Numbered from the stretch's first letter, positions 1 through 8,757 are shown. The stretch is 64,000 bases of DNA from CATQHD01 sp965243165 (GCA_965243165.1 OZ251535.1:2914001-2978000), one strand, 5' to 3'. The notes: a model not told the origin generated them from the sequence alone. Numbers and translations are program-made.

Positions 1-731
1 ATGTCCTTCACGAAGTGGTCCACGAAGAAGCCGGGCTCGAAGTCTCCTCCGAGCATCCGGGGGCCGTAGTTGGACAGCGACCAGGACCCGGCCGCCCCGC
101 CGCTCACCGACTCCATCACCGCCTCCAGGTCCAGCCCCGCCCGCCGCCCGTACAGGAGCGCCTCGGACAGCCCCACGATGCAGGCGGCGATCAGTATCTG
201 GTTGACCGCCTTGGCGTGCTGGCCGGCGCCCGGACCCCCCTGGCGGACGATGGTCTCGCCCATGGCCTCGAAGACGGGCCGGGCGCGCTCCACCGCCTCC
301 TCCTCTCCGCCGATCATGATCGACAGGGTTCCGTTGCGGGCGCCCACGTCCCCGCCGCTGACCGGGGCGTCGACGGCCGACACCCCCTTTGCGGCGGCCC
401 GCTCGGCGATCTCCACCGCCAGCGCCGGCTCGGAGGTGGTCATGTCCACCACCATGTCCCCGGGGGAGGCGCCCGCCAGCAGCCCCTCTCCGCCCAGGAA
501 CACCTCCCGCACGTCCTCGGGAAACCCCACGATGGCGAAGGAGATGTCGGAGTCGGCGGCGGCCTCGGCCGGGGTGTCCGCCCAGACGGCGCCCCGGTCC
601 AACAGCCCCTGCGCCTTGGCCTTGGTGCGGGTGGTTACCGTAACCGGATACCCGGCGTCCAGGACGTGGCCGCACATGGCGGCGCCCATCACCCCGGTTC
701 CCACCCATCCCACGGCGGGTCTGGCGGTCAT
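1..731 (-). CDS. 3-hydroxyisobutyrate dehydrogenase family protein (partial, 3' end outside window)
   Basis: NAD(P)-dependent beta-hydroxyacid dehydrogenase of the 3-hydroxyisobutyrate/6-phosphogluconate family, which oxidises beta-hydroxyacids such as valine-derived 3-hydroxyisobutyrate. Translation from the ATG at 731 begins MTARPAVGWVGTGVMGAAMC, carrying the N-terminal dinucleotide-binding GxGxxG-type loop (GTGVMG) at about residues 11-16. The visible 243 residues end in FFVDHFVKD, close to the FVKD-type helix of the C-terminal domain, and no stop is reached before the left edge. A strong ribosome site (AAGGAGG) lies just upstream of the ATG. It follows the MDR oxidoreductase by 46 nt on the same strand, so the two are probably co-transcribed. 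The exact substrate cannot be told from sequence; glyoxylate/succinic semialdehyde reductases share this fold. Confidence 0.85.
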   Translation of the reverse strand, partial: MTARPAVGWVGTGVMGAAMCGHVLDAGYPVTVTTRTKAKAQGLLDRGAVWADTPAEAAADSDISFAIVGFPEDVREVFLGGEGLLAGASPGDMVVDMTTSEPALAVEIAERAAAKGVSAVDAPVSGGDVGARNGTLSIMIGGEEEAVERARPVFEAMGETIVRQGGPGAGQHAKAVNQILIAACIVGLSEALLYGRRAGLDLEAVMESVSGGAAGSWSLSNYGPRMLGGDFEPGFFVDHFVKD

Positions 732-777
732 TCGCTCCTCCTTTTCGATTGCGGGCCCCGGCTCGACCGGCCCGGCG

Positions 778-1782
778 TCATCTTGCGATCACCAGCTTGC
801 CGAACTGCTCCCCCGCCTTCATGCGGGCGAGGGCGGCGGGGACCTCCTCGAATCCGTAGACCCTGTCCACCAGCACCGGCATCTCTCCGCCGGCCGCCCA
901 GGCGGTCACCTGCGCGAAGTCGCCCCGGTCGAACATGGTGGAACCGATGATCTCGAGGTGGCGGAAGAACAGCCTCGGCGCCGCCACCTCCACCTTGGCG
1001 CCGGTGGTCGAGCCGCAGGTGACCAGCCGCCCGCCGGGGGCCAGGGAGCGCATCGACTGCTCCCAGGTGGCCGGGCCCACGTTCTCGAACACCACATCGG
1101 CCCGCCGGCCCGCCGCCGCCCGCAGCTCCTTGGAGAACTCGCCGGAGGAGTCGAAGCCGCCCGCCGCCCCCAGCTCCACGGCGCGGGCGATCTTGGCCGG
1201 GCTGCGGGAGGTGACGTAGACCTCGGCGCCCAGGATCTGCCCGATCAGCAGGCCGGCGGAGCTGACCCCCCCTCCGGCGCCCGTCACCAGCATCAGGTCT
1301 CCCTCGGCCAGCCGCGCCCGGCGCAGCATCCGGTAGGCGGTGCCGGCGGCCAGGCCGTAGGCGGCGGCCCGGTCCCAGTCGAGGGAAGCAGGCTTGGGCG
1401 CGGCGTTGGAGGCCGGAACCACCGCGTACTCCCCCATCGTGCCCCAGGCGTGTTCGCCCAGCACCTCCAGCCTGCCCTGGTAGGGGATGGCGCCGCCGGA
1501 GGGGGCGGACCCGAGGCTGGGGTCGATGATCACCTCGTCGCCCTCCGCCGGGCCGTCCACCCCTTCGCCCAAGGCGTCGACGACCCCGGCGCCGTCTCCC
1601 CCCGGTACGTGGGGGTAGCTCTTGGGGGCGGGCAGGCCCATGGACATCCACAGGTCCAGGCGGTTGAGCGCCGACCTCACCAGCTTCACCCGCACCTCGC
1701 CGGGGCCGGGCTCGGGCGTGTCCACCTCGGCCAGCGTGTAGGAGGAGGGGCCTTTCGCGTCGTTCAGAATCCAAGCTCGCAT
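778..1782 (-). CDS. zinc-independent MDR-family oxidoreductase (quinone oxidoreductase-like)
   Basis: A 334-residue medium-chain dehydrogenase/reductase. The N-terminal GroES-like domain opens MRAWILNDAKGP and includes the family pattern of an Asn/Asp-rich substrate loop (SALNRLDLWM, about residues 38-47) and PHVPGGDGAGVV at about 57-68. A Rossmann domain follows with VTGAGGGVSSAG (about residues 165-176), the NADPH-binding loop. Structural-zinc cysteines are not evident, which fits the quinone reductase/enoyl reductase branch rather than alcohol dehydrogenase. The ATG at 1782 matches the family N-terminus exactly. It lies 46 nt upstream of the hydroxyacid dehydrogenase on the same strand, suggesting a two-gene catabolic unit. 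Substrate unknown. Confidence 0.85.
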   Translation of the reverse strand: MRAWILNDAKGPSSYTLAEVDTPEPGPGEVRVKLVRSALNRLDLWMSMGLPAPKSYPHVPGGDGAGVVDALGEGVDGPAEGDEVIIDPSLGSAPSGGAIPYQGRLEVLGEHAWGTMGEYAVVPASNAAPKPASLDWDRAAAYGLAAGTAYRMLRRARLAEGDLMLVTGAGGGVSSAGLLIGQILGAEVYVTSRSPAKIARAVELGAAGGFDSSGEFSKELRAAAGRRADVVFENVGPATWEQSMRSLAPGGRLVTCGSTTGAKVEVAAPRLFFRHLEIIGSTMFDRGDFAQVTAWAAGGEMPVLVDRVYGFEEVPAALARMKAGEQFGKLVIAR

Positions 1783-1898
1783 GACCGGGAGGGTACAGCA
1801 TCGGAGGGCGCCGGGGCGGGCCGCCGAATGCGGCGCGACCGCTGCGCTTCTTCGTTTTCGGTGCGGGCGGACGGGTCATCGCGACCGCGGGGCGCCGG

Positions 1899-2690
1899 TC
1901 AGGTTCTCCAGGCGATCTCCGCGCCGCCGGGCGTCCGCCGCCCGCAGCCGGACCGCTGCACCACGCCGATCTCGTCGGCTTCGACGTTGGTGTTGGTGCA
2001 CCCTCCGGCGTCATAGGCCTGATAGGTGACCCGGCCGCTGTCCGGCCGGATGACCGCTCCGTCCAGGCCCGCCGCGCCGGGACTGCTCCACCGCACCTCG
2101 ACCGGCGGGTCGTCGCAGCGGGTGAACAGCTCCGACCACACCACCGGACCGCGCAGGTGATCGCCCGCGCAGAACAGTTCTCGGATGACCAGGCGCTCCC
2201 CCGTATCCAGCCCCTCGACCTCGGCCGGCCAGCGTCCGGGGCCGTCCGGACGCGGCGGGCCGATGGTGAACCGGTAGCGGGCCCCCGGCGTCCAGAGGAA
2301 GTCCCGGGTGTTCGGGTCGTTCGGGGCGGAGGGCAGCGGCGACGGGCCGCCCGCGAGCACGGCCCCGCTCCGGTCGTAACCGCCCCAGTTCACCGCCCGG
2401 CTGCGGGGGTGGCGGGGGTTCCACTGCAGCCCGGCGTGGGCGCCCCCCTCATGGCCGGCCTCCGAGAAGAAGGAGGCCTGGAGGGCGAAGAAGGCCAGGC
2501 GGTTCACGGACGGCGGGGCGAGCACCTCCAGGGTCACCGACACCGAAGCCAGCGGCAGGCCGGGCATATACCACCAGACGTGGAACGAGGAGGCGCCGTT
2601 GGGCGAGGGCGGCGGGCCGCTGTCCCTGACCGGGCCGCTGCGCCCCCCCGGCGGCCGCCGGCGCCGGATGCTTCTCCAGGGTTTCCTCAT
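1899..2690 (-). CDS. unknown protein, DUF3472-like appearance, coupled to thiQ
   Basis: 263 residues starting at the ATG at 2690, whose first bases overlap the thiQ stop (ATGA), so translation is probably coupled and the gene belongs to the riboswitch-controlled thiamine operon. An upstream in-frame extension exists but would overlap thiQ heavily and is unlikely. After an Arg-rich N-terminus the protein has a beta-rich core with aromatic patches such as SFHVWWYMPGLP and FFALQASFF, then GLQWNPRHP and NWGGYD. The later part holds four cysteines (LFCAGDH, TRCDD, GGCTN, RSGCG). The pattern resembles lectin-like DUF3472-type proteins, but I do not recognise a catalytic motif. No signal peptide is clear. 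Its role in thiamine uptake, if any, is only suggested by context. Confidence 0.6.
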   Translation of the reverse strand: MRKPWRSIRRRRPPGGRSGPVRDSGPPPSPNGASSFHVWWYMPGLPLASVSVTLEVLAPPSVNRLAFFALQASFFSEAGHEGGAHAGLQWNPRHPRSRAVNWGGYDRSGAVLAGGPSPLPSAPNDPNTRDFLWTPGARYRFTIGPPRPDGPGRWPAEVEGLDTGERLVIRELFCAGDHLRGPVVWSELFTRCDDPPVEVRWSSPGAAGLDGAVIRPDSGRVTYQAYDAGGCTNTNVEADEIGVVQRSGCGRRTPGGAEIAWRT

Positions 2691-3715
2691 CCGCCCTCCT
2701 CTCCTGCCTCTCCTGCGGGGAGGGCGACCACCGCCTCCGGGGCGACGGCCACCCGCACCTCGGCGCCGACCGGAGGGCCCGCTCCTGCGGTCGACAAGAC
2801 CAGCCGGCGGCCCCGGCAGTCCAGCTCCAGCCGGGTTCGACCGGCCGCGAAGGAAGCCTCCTCCACCGTCCCGGCCAGGGCGCCGCCCCGGTCCAGGGAG
2901 AGGCCGTCCGGCCTTATGACCACCCGGCGGCGGCCCTCGGCCAGATCCGTCTCGAAGACGCCCCATGGGGAGTCCGCCTTCCCGCCCCCGACTCGGATAT
3001 CGGCGATGTTCTCGAACCCGAGGAACCGGGCCACGAACTCGTCCGCCGGCCTCCTCCACAGCTCTTCGGGCGGATCGACCTGCCGGATCCGCCCCCGGTG
3101 CATAACGGCCACCCGGTCGGCGACGGCGAAGGCCTCGTCCTGGTCGTGGGTCACGTAGACGGCGGTGACGCCGATCCGGCGCAGCAGCCGGGACAGTTCG
3201 GGCACCAGCCTCGACCGCAGGGCCCGGTCGAGGGCGCCCACCGGCTCGTCCAGCATCAGGAGCGACGGCTCGGGCGCCAGCGCCCGGGCCAGGGCCACCC
3301 GCTGCTGCTCGCCGCCCGAGAGGGTCTCGACGCCCCGGTCGGCCATCCCTTCCATGTCCACCCAGGAAAGCACCTCCGCCGTCCGCCGGCGGACCTCGGC
3401 GCGGGGGCGGCCCTGCATCCGCAGCCCGAAGGCGGTGTTCTCGGCCACGGTCAGATGGGGGAAGAGGGCGTAGTCCTGGAACATCATCCCCACCCCCCGC
3501 TCGTGCACCTCCAAGCCGGTGATGTCCCGCCCGTCCAGCCGCACCTCCCCGGCCCGGGGTTTCTCCAGCCCGGCGATCACCCGCAGCAGGCTGGTCTTGC
3601 CCGACCCCGACGGACCGAGCAGCGCCGCCGCCTCTCCGGCGCCGACCGACAGATCCACCCGGTCGAGGGCGCGGTGCGGGCCGTAGTCGAGGGTGATCCC
3701 GGCCGCCTCGAGCAT
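2687..3715 (-). CDS. thiQ: thiamine ABC transporter ATPase
   Basis: 342-residue ABC ATPase energising the ThiB/ThiP uptake system at the inner face of the membrane. Visible motifs in order: Walker A GPSGSGKTS (about residues 34-42), Q-loop in MMFQDYALFPHLTV, signature LSGGEQQRVALARAL, Walker B LLMLDEPVGALD and the H-loop VTHDQDEA. A C-terminal regulatory domain of roughly 110 residues follows, as in the Fe3+/spermidine/thiamine (CUT/FbpC-like) subfamily. The ATG at 3715 overlaps the permease stop (TGATG) and its own stop overlaps the next start (ATGA), showing tight coupling. The thiamine assignment rests on the upstream TPP riboswitch and the ThiB-like binding protein; by sequence alone FbpC-type iron specificity could not be excluded. 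Confidence 0.85.
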   Translation of the reverse strand: MLEAAGITLDYGPHRALDRVDLSVGAGEAAALLGPSGSGKTSLLRVIAGLEKPRAGEVRLDGRDITGLEVHERGVGMMFQDYALFPHLTVAENTAFGLRMQGRPRAEVRRRTAEVLSWVDMEGMADRGVETLSGGEQQRVALARALAPEPSLLMLDEPVGALDRALRSRLVPELSRLLRRIGVTAVYVTHDQDEAFAVADRVAVMHRGRIRQVDPPEELWRRPADEFVARFLGFENIADIRVGGGKADSPWGVFETDLAEGRRRVVIRPDGLSLDRGGALAGTVEEASFAAGRTRLELDCRGRRLVLSTAGAGPPVGAEVRVAVAPEAVVALPAGEAGEEGG

Positions 3716-5367
3716 CAGAACTCTCCCAGGCCGGCCATCCGGTAACGGTCTATGGCCATGATCACCGCCGTGGTCAGGATCATGAGGACGGTGCTGAGCG
3801 CCATGGCCTGGCCGAAGGTGGCGGCGCCCGGCTGGCCCAGCAGGCGGAAGACGGCGGTGGGGATGGTGGGCCGGTCGGGCCTGACCAGGAAGGCGGTGGC
3901 GCCGAACTCGCCCAGGGAGACCGCCGCCGCGAAGCCCGCCCCCACCAACGCGGCGCGGCTGACGATGGGCAGTTCCACCTCTCGGAACACCCGCCGGGGG
4001 GAGGCGCCCAGCACCGCCGCCGCTTCCCGCAGGCGGGGCGAGACCGAGCGCAGCACCGGCGCCGCGGTGCGGATCACGAAGGGAACGGCCACCACCGAAT
4101 GGGCGAGGGGGATCAGCCAAACCGACGTGCGGAGGTCGACCGGCCAGCCGAAGGCCACCAGGAAACCGAAGCCTATGGTCACCGCCGAGGCGCCCAGCGG
4201 GAGCATCAAGAAAGTATCCAGCCAGGCGCCGGCGCGTCCGGGGCGGCGCACGATCACCACCGCCGAAGCCATCCCCACCGCCAAAGCCGGAAGCACCGCC
4301 GCCGCCGCGAACCAGAGCGAGTTGAACACCGCCCCGCCCGGATCGACGAAGGAGGCGCCCCCCCTGGCCAAGGCGGCGTAATGGTCCAGGCCCGGCCCCG
4401 ATCCGGTGCTGAGGGACCTCCACACCAGGGCGGCGGCGGGCGCTCCGAGGTAGAGGGCGGCCGAGGCCAGCACCGCCCCCACCGCCAGGCGCTTGCCGAG
4501 GGTGTCGGGCCGCCGGGCGGTCGAGCCGGCGGGGCGCAGGGGCAGCCGGCGGGCGCAGCGCTGCTGGAGGCGGGTGCAGGCCCACAGGGCGGCCCCCGCC
4601 CCCGCCAGCTGCACCACTGCCAGGGCGGCGGAGGCGGCCAGGTCCAGGTTGACGACCGCCTCCCGCCACACCGCCACCTCAATGGTGGCGTAGCCGAAGC
4701 CGCCGAGGATCAGCACCACCCCGAAGGAGGTGAAGGTGAACAGGAACACTATGGAGGACGCCGCCGCGATCGGGGGCAGCAGGAGGGGCAGGGAAACGGA
4801 CGCGAAGGCCCGCAGCCGCCCCGCCCCCAGCACCCGGGCCGCCTCCTCCAGCTTGGGGTCGATCAGCTCCCAGAAGCTTCCCACCATGCGCACCACCACC
4901 CCGTAGTTGAAGAAGACGTGGGCGATGAGGATGGCCCAGACCGTATAGCGGAGGTCCACCCCCAGGGGGCCGCCGGGGCCGAGCAGGGCGAGGTAGGCGG
5001 CGCCGACCACCACCGCGGGCAGCACGAAGGGCGCCGCCGCCGCCGCCCGGAACAGCTTCTTGCCGAAGAACTCGCAGCGGGCCAGGACGTAGGCGCCGGG
5101 CAGGGCGAACACCAGCGTCGCCAGGGTGGAGGCGGCCGCCTGCCAGACCGTGAACCAGGCCGCCCGCTGCAGCGCCCCCTTGGTGAGGACCTCGATGAAG
5201 GGGGAAAGGTCGAAGCGCCCGTCCAGCGACAGGCTGCGTATCACCACCCGCACCAGCGGATAGAGGAAGAACAGCCCGAAGAAAACGGCCGGGACCGCAG
5301 CCAGCCGCCGGGCCGCCCCTGCTCCGGACGCCTTGGATTTCACGGCCCGGCCCTCCCGGCCCCGCAT
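3715..5367 (-). CDS. thiP: thiamine ABC transporter permease, fused two-domain type
   Basis: About 550 residues with two binding-protein-dependent permease domains in one chain, as in ThiP and FbpB. The first half carries the EAA-type loop EEAARVLGAGRLRAF and the second half REAAAVLGASPRRVFREVEL, the two cytoplasmic contacts for the ATPase. Around 12 hydrophobic segments are visible. The ATG at 5367 is the longest start; a GTG at 5343 (VKSKASG) has a better-placed GGGAGGG ribosome site and is a good alternative, shortening the protein by 8 residues. It lies 40 nt downstream of thiB and overlaps thiQ by one base. Together with thiB and the TPP riboswitch it forms a thiamine/thiamine-phosphate importer. 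Confidence 0.85.
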   Translation of the reverse strand: MRGREGRAVKSKASGAGAARRLAAVPAVFFGLFFLYPLVRVVIRSLSLDGRFDLSPFIEVLTKGALQRAAWFTVWQAAASTLATLVFALPGAYVLARCEFFGKKLFRAAAAAPFVLPAVVVGAAYLALLGPGGPLGVDLRYTVWAILIAHVFFNYGVVVRMVGSFWELIDPKLEEAARVLGAGRLRAFASVSLPLLLPPIAAASSIVFLFTFTSFGVVLILGGFGYATIEVAVWREAVVNLDLAASAALAVVQLAGAGAALWACTRLQQRCARRLPLRPAGSTARRPDTLGKRLAVGAVLASAALYLGAPAAALVWRSLSTGSGPGLDHYAALARGGASFVDPGGAVFNSLWFAAAAVLPALAVGMASAVVIVRRPGRAGAWLDTFLMLPLGASAVTIGFGFLVAFGWPVDLRTSVWLIPLAHSVVAVPFVIRTAAPVLRSVSPRLREAAAVLGASPRRVFREVELPIVSRAALVGAGFAAAVSLGEFGATAFLVRPDRPTIPTAVFRLLGQPGAATFGQAMALSTVLMILTTAVIMAIDRYRMAGLGEF

Positions 5368-5407
5368 GTCACGGCCCCGCCGCCGGATTCCAGCGGTCGT
5401 CCGGCTC

Positions 5408-6475
5408 TCAGGAGGCCACGGCCTCGGTCCACTCCTCGATCCACCGCGACCGGTTGGCGTCGATCACCTCGGGGGCCAACCCGGCCGGGTCGGCGGGGAT
5501 CTCGGTGTACCGGACGAATTCGTCGGGGAGGGCGGCCTTCTCGTTGGCCGGGAACACGAACATGTTGAGCGGGATGTCCTCCTGGAAGGCCAAGCCCAGC
5601 ATGAAGTCGATCAGCTGCCGGGCGGCTCTGGGGGTCGGAGTGCCGGCCAGGACGCCCGCGAACTCGATCTGGCGGAAGCACCCGTCGAGGATCACCGCGG
5701 TGGGCGCTTCGGCGACCGGCGGGTCGGCGAAGATCACCTCCGCCGGCGGAGACGAGGCGTAGGACACCACTATGGGCCGGTCGCCCGCGCCCGACCCCCC
5801 CGAGAACGACCCGTAGTAGGCGTCTTCCCATCCGGCGGTGACCAGCACATCGTTGGCGGCCAGGCCGGCCCAGTAGTCGCGCCAGGTGTAACCGCCCTCC
5901 TCGCCGAAGGCCGCCACGGTGGAGAGCAGGAAGGCCAAGCCGGGCGAGGAGGTGCCCGGATGCTCCACCACCAGCAGTCCGGCGTACTCCGGGCGGGTCA
6001 GGTCCCCGAGGCCGGCGGGCGGCGCCAGCCCCCGCTCCTCCAGTCCGGCGACGTCGTAGTTGAGGCACACGTCCCCGAAGTCGATCGGGGTGACCCTGGT
6101 GTCGAGCTTCAGGGCGTCGGGGACGTCCGCCAGGTAGGGCGACACGTACTCCTCGAACAGGCCTTCGTCGAGTGCGCGGCCCAGGAAGGTGTTGTCGACC
6201 CCGAACATGACATCCCCGATCGGGTTGTCCTTGGTCAGCACCGCCTGGTTGACCATGGCGCCGGCGTCGCCCGCCCTGAGATGCTCGACGGTGTGGCCGG
6301 TCTGCTCCTCGAACCGCTCCAGTATCCCTTCGCTCAGGCTGAAGGAGTCGTGGGTCACCAGGCGGACGGTCTGAGGCCCCTCCTCTTCGGCGGGCCCGGA
6401 GGCGCACCCGGCGGCGAACACCGCCGCCGCAACCGCAGCCGCCAGCGCCGCCGCTCTCGATCTTCTTTCCTTCAT
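5408..6475 (-). CDS. thiB: thiamine ABC transporter substrate-binding lipoprotein
   Basis: 355-residue TbpA/ThiB-type periplasmic binding protein. The ATG at 6475 (MKERRSRAA) has GGAGG 8 nt upstream and gives a classical lipoprotein signal: basic start, Ala-rich hydrophobic core and lipobox AAGC at about residues 19-22, so the mature protein is probably membrane-anchored. Family-like stretches include RLVTHDSFSLSEG, DVMFGVDNTFLGRAL, PIDFGDVCLNYD and PLNMFVFPAN. Starting further upstream would place the start inside the riboswitch, so that start is rejected. The TPP riboswitch directly upstream on the same strand supports thiamine rather than iron as ligand. Confidence 0.9.
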   Translation of the reverse strand: MKERRSRAAALAAAVAAAVFAAGCASGPAEEEGPQTVRLVTHDSFSLSEGILERFEEQTGHTVEHLRAGDAGAMVNQAVLTKDNPIGDVMFGVDNTFLGRALDEGLFEEYVSPYLADVPDALKLDTRVTPIDFGDVCLNYDVAGLEERGLAPPAGLGDLTRPEYAGLLVVEHPGTSSPGLAFLLSTVAAFGEEGGYTWRDYWAGLAANDVLVTAGWEDAYYGSFSGGSGAGDRPIVVSYASSPPAEVIFADPPVAEAPTAVILDGCFRQIEFAGVLAGTPTPRAARQLIDFMLGLAFQEDIPLNMFVFPANEKAALPDEFVRYTEIPADPAGLAPEVIDANRSRWIEEWTEAVAS

Positions 6476-6520
6476 TGCGCGCCTCCTCCCGGCGGGGGTT
6501 CTTCGGGGGGAGGGGCCGAT

Positions 6521-6609
6521 GTCACTTCCTTCGCCGGCATTGTCCGGATCAGGTTCCAACGGTCGGAGGCGCTCGGCCTCCCTCTCAGCCCATCCCGGGC
6601 TCCCGTGTG
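6521..6609 (-). promoter_or_regulatory. TPP riboswitch (THI element)
   Basis: Read on the minus strand the segment contains the conserved THI-box pieces: GGGAGCCC, then GGGCTGAGAGGGAGG, then GACCGTTGGAACCTGATC, then CCGGACAATGCCGGCGAAGGAA. CTGAGA and the ACCTGATC/AATGCC.GCG..GGGA core bind the pyrimidine and pyrophosphate parts of thiamine pyrophosphate. It ends about 46 nt before the thiB ATG. Between them, CCTCCCC (about 6508-6515) could pair with the thiB ribosome site GGGAGGAGG, which suggests translational repression when TPP is bound; that pairing is inference. Confidence 0.95.
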
Positions 6610-6811
6610 TAGGGCCTTACTCTACCCGACGCAGCCGGCGGCGCGGCAACCCTCGAATTTGACATCCCGCCGCCGCCCCCGGCCCCGTCCCCCGGCGAAA
6701 TCAGCCCGCACTCGGTGCGGCGCTTACCAGGCGCCGGCGTTACCATCGGGGAGGAGGGCGGAGCGCGCCGCCGCGCCTTGCCGCCCCGGGAACACACAGT
6801 TGGAGCGCTCC

Positions 6812-8203
6812 ATGACGGCCGACCAGATCGCCGCGCTGGCGGCGGCGGGTGAATCCGAGACGATCGAGTTCAAGAGCTCGACGGGGCAGCGCCGCGCCGC
6901 GGCCAAAACCATGTGCGCCATGCTCAACGCCCGCGGCGGATACGTGCTGTTCGGCGTCACGCCGGAAGGAGAGGCCGCAGGGCAACAGGTCGGAGAGCGC
7001 ACGATGGAGGACATAACCGCCGAGATCCAACTGATCGAGCCGCCAGCCTTCCCAGGGATCGAAAGGATTCGGATCGCGGACAACCGCGAGGTCATAGCGG
7101 TTCGCCTGGGCCGGGGGCGCGCCAGACCCTACGTTTACCGCGGCGCCGCCTACCGCCGGGTCGGTGCCTCCACCCTGGCCTTATCGCCCGACGAATACAA
7201 CCGGATGCTCTTCGAGCGCATGCACAGCGAGCAGCGCTGGGAGAACCAACCCGCCGCCGGGTGGGGGATCGAAAACCTCGATGTGGACGAGATCCGAGCT
7301 ACGGCCGCGGAGGCGGTCCGGCGGGGGCGGCTCACAGAAATCGCGAACTGGGAACCCGCCGAGCTGCTGCGCGGCATGGGGCTGTACCGCGACGGGATCT
7401 TGCGGCGCGCCGCCGCGGTGCTGTTCGGCGGCCGCCGGCTCGAGTTCGAGATGCCGCAGTGCTTCATCCGGGCGGCCCGCTTCAGAGGAACCGACCGCAT
7501 GGAGTTCTCCGACAACCGGCAGTTCTACGGCAACGCCTTCACCCTCTTGGCCAAGGCGGAAACCTTTCTGAGCGATCACTTGCCCATCGCGAGCCGGTTC
7601 GAGCCGGGGAGCTTCCAGCGGATCGACATACCCCTCTATCCGCCTTCGGCGACGCGGGAGGCGATCGTGAACGCCTTGTGCCACCGCGACTACTCGATCG
7701 GCGGCGGGTCCGTGGGCGTGGCGGTCTACGACGACCGGCTGGAGGTGACCTCGACCGGCCGCCTGCCCTTCGGGTTGACCCCGGAGGACCTGTTCGAACC
7801 CCACGAGTCCCGGCCGTGGAACCCGATGATCGCCCGCACGTTCTACCGACGCGGGGTCATCGAAGCGTGGGGCCGCGGGACGACCAGGATGGCCGAGGAA
7901 ATGGCCGCCGCCGGTCTGCCTCCTCTCGAGATCGAAGAACGCGGCGAGTGCGTGACGGTGCGGTTCCGGCACGGCCAACCCGTGCCCTCCCGCCGGGAAG
8001 AGGTGTACCTGACAGAACAGCAGCAGGCGGTCCTCGATCTGCTCGAAGCATCGGATCAGGCCTTGGCGCGGCGGGAAATACGCTCGAGGTTGGCGTCGCC
8101 GACAAACGACCGGCGCCTGAGCAAGGATCTCGACTCCCTGAGAAGCAAAGGGCTGGCCATCCTCACAGGCCGAGGCCGGAGCGCCAAGTGGAAAAAAGCC
8201 TGA
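6812..8203 (+). CDS. AlbA_2 (Schlafen-like) ATP-binding transcriptional regulator
   Basis: 463 residues. The N-terminal AlbA_2/divergent AAA_4 domain shows SETIEFKSSTGQ (about residues 14-25) and NARGGYVLFGVTPEG (about 39-53). A central HATPase_c_4-like region contains ATREAIVNALCHRDYS and EVTSTGRLPFGL, and a C-terminal winged helix (TEQQQAVLDLLEASD, REIRSRL) ends the chain. Such proteins were long annotated as RecG-related or transcriptional regulators; some sit beside toxin or defence genes. The ATG at 6812 has GGAG six bases upstream; an in-frame TTG at 6800 is less likely. It is divergent from thiB and is followed directly by the 10-bp repeat field. No partner gene is visible. Confidence 0.8.
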   Translation: MTADQIAALAAAGESETIEFKSSTGQRRAAAKTMCAMLNARGGYVLFGVTPEGEAAGQQVGERTMEDITAEIQLIEPPAFPGIERIRIADNREVIAVRLGRGRARPYVYRGAAYRRVGASTLALSPDEYNRMLFERMHSEQRWENQPAAGWGIENLDVDEIRATAAEAVRRGRLTEIANWEPAELLRGMGLYRDGILRRAAAVLFGGRRLEFEMPQCFIRAARFRGTDRMEFSDNRQFYGNAFTLLAKAETFLSDHLPIASRFEPGSFQRIDIPLYPPSATREAIVNALCHRDYSIGGGSVGVAVYDDRLEVTSTGRLPFGLTPEDLFEPHESRPWNPMIARTFYRRGVIEAWGRGTTRMAEEMAAAGLPPLEIEERGECVTVRFRHGQPVPSRREEVYLTEQQQAVLDLLEASDQALARREIRSRLASPTNDRRLSKDLDSLRSKGLAILTGRGRSAKWKKA

Positions 8204-8575
8204 CCAGGCAGTTCGGTTAATTCGGAGGATCCCCCCCCCGGGTCTATTCGGGTCTATTCGGGTCCATTCGGGTCCATTCGGAGCCATTCAGGTCCAGCCT
8301 CCATCAGGAGAGAGCAAAAACGGCTCTGACCAGGGGTTTTAGCTCATTCGGTTTAATTCGTTTGATTCGGTTTTATTCGGTTTTATTCCGGGTCCATTCA
8401 GGCCCGGCCTCCTTCAGGAGAGCGGCATAAACGAGCTTGACCAGGGATTCGGGCCCATTCGGGCTAATTCGGGCCCATTCGGGCTAATTCGGGCCAATTC
8501 GGGTCCGGCCTCCTTCAGGAGAGCGGCATAAACGAGCTTGACCAGGGGTTTTAGCTCATTCGGTCCAATTCGGGC
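8196..8575 (+). repeat. 10-bp tandem repeat field with three larger composite units
   Basis: Non-coding stretch after the AlbA_2 gene. It is built from decamers of the form GGTCYATTCG/GGGCTAATTC that repeat with a 10-bp period (for example 8241-8290, 8341-8400 and 8448-8510). They alternate with a roughly 40-bp block beginning CCTCCTTCAGGAGAGCGGCA and ending GCTTGACCAGGG, seen near 8299 (diverged), 8410 and 8510. A first partial piece (GACCAGGCAGTTCGGTTAAT) touches the gene's stop. The blocks contain the short palindrome CTCCTTCAGGAG. A C9 run lies at 8231-8239. The remaining bases to 8757 show no convincing gene; the tcuA-like gene's ribosome site is at 8747-8751. Confidence 0.8.
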
Positions 8576-8757
8576 TGGGCGCGCACCCCCCGTCGAGCAG
8601 ACGCCGGGGGTTCCGCCCAGACCCAAGCACCTCACCGCCCGGACGCCGGGCCGCACTTGTTTGCTCGAGGAGGGCGGACCGCCCGTCAGGTGCGTCCAAG
8701 GGGCAGACGGGTGTATCTTGGACTGCGTGATGTTCGGTTGGAAATCGGAGGTATCAG

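Noticed and set aside
70..2016. Plus-strand open frame of about 650 codons at the left edge
   Set aside because: It is antisense to two well-supported enzymes with clear motifs, is of biased composition, and has no domain.
8231..8239. C9 run considered as another phase-variation tract
   Set aside because: It lies 28 bases after a stop codon in non-coding DNA, and is shorter than the other tracts; no gene would be switched.
8196..8575. Repeat field considered as a CRISPR array
   Set aside because: Units are 10 bp and vary in number, there are no unique spacers of constant length, and no cas genes are present.
8414..8656. Minus-strand 80-codon frame through the repeat field (repeating PELAR-type words)
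   Set aside because: The repeating protein words simply follow the 10-bp DNA repeat (three units per 30 bases); neighbouring copies are interrupted by stops.
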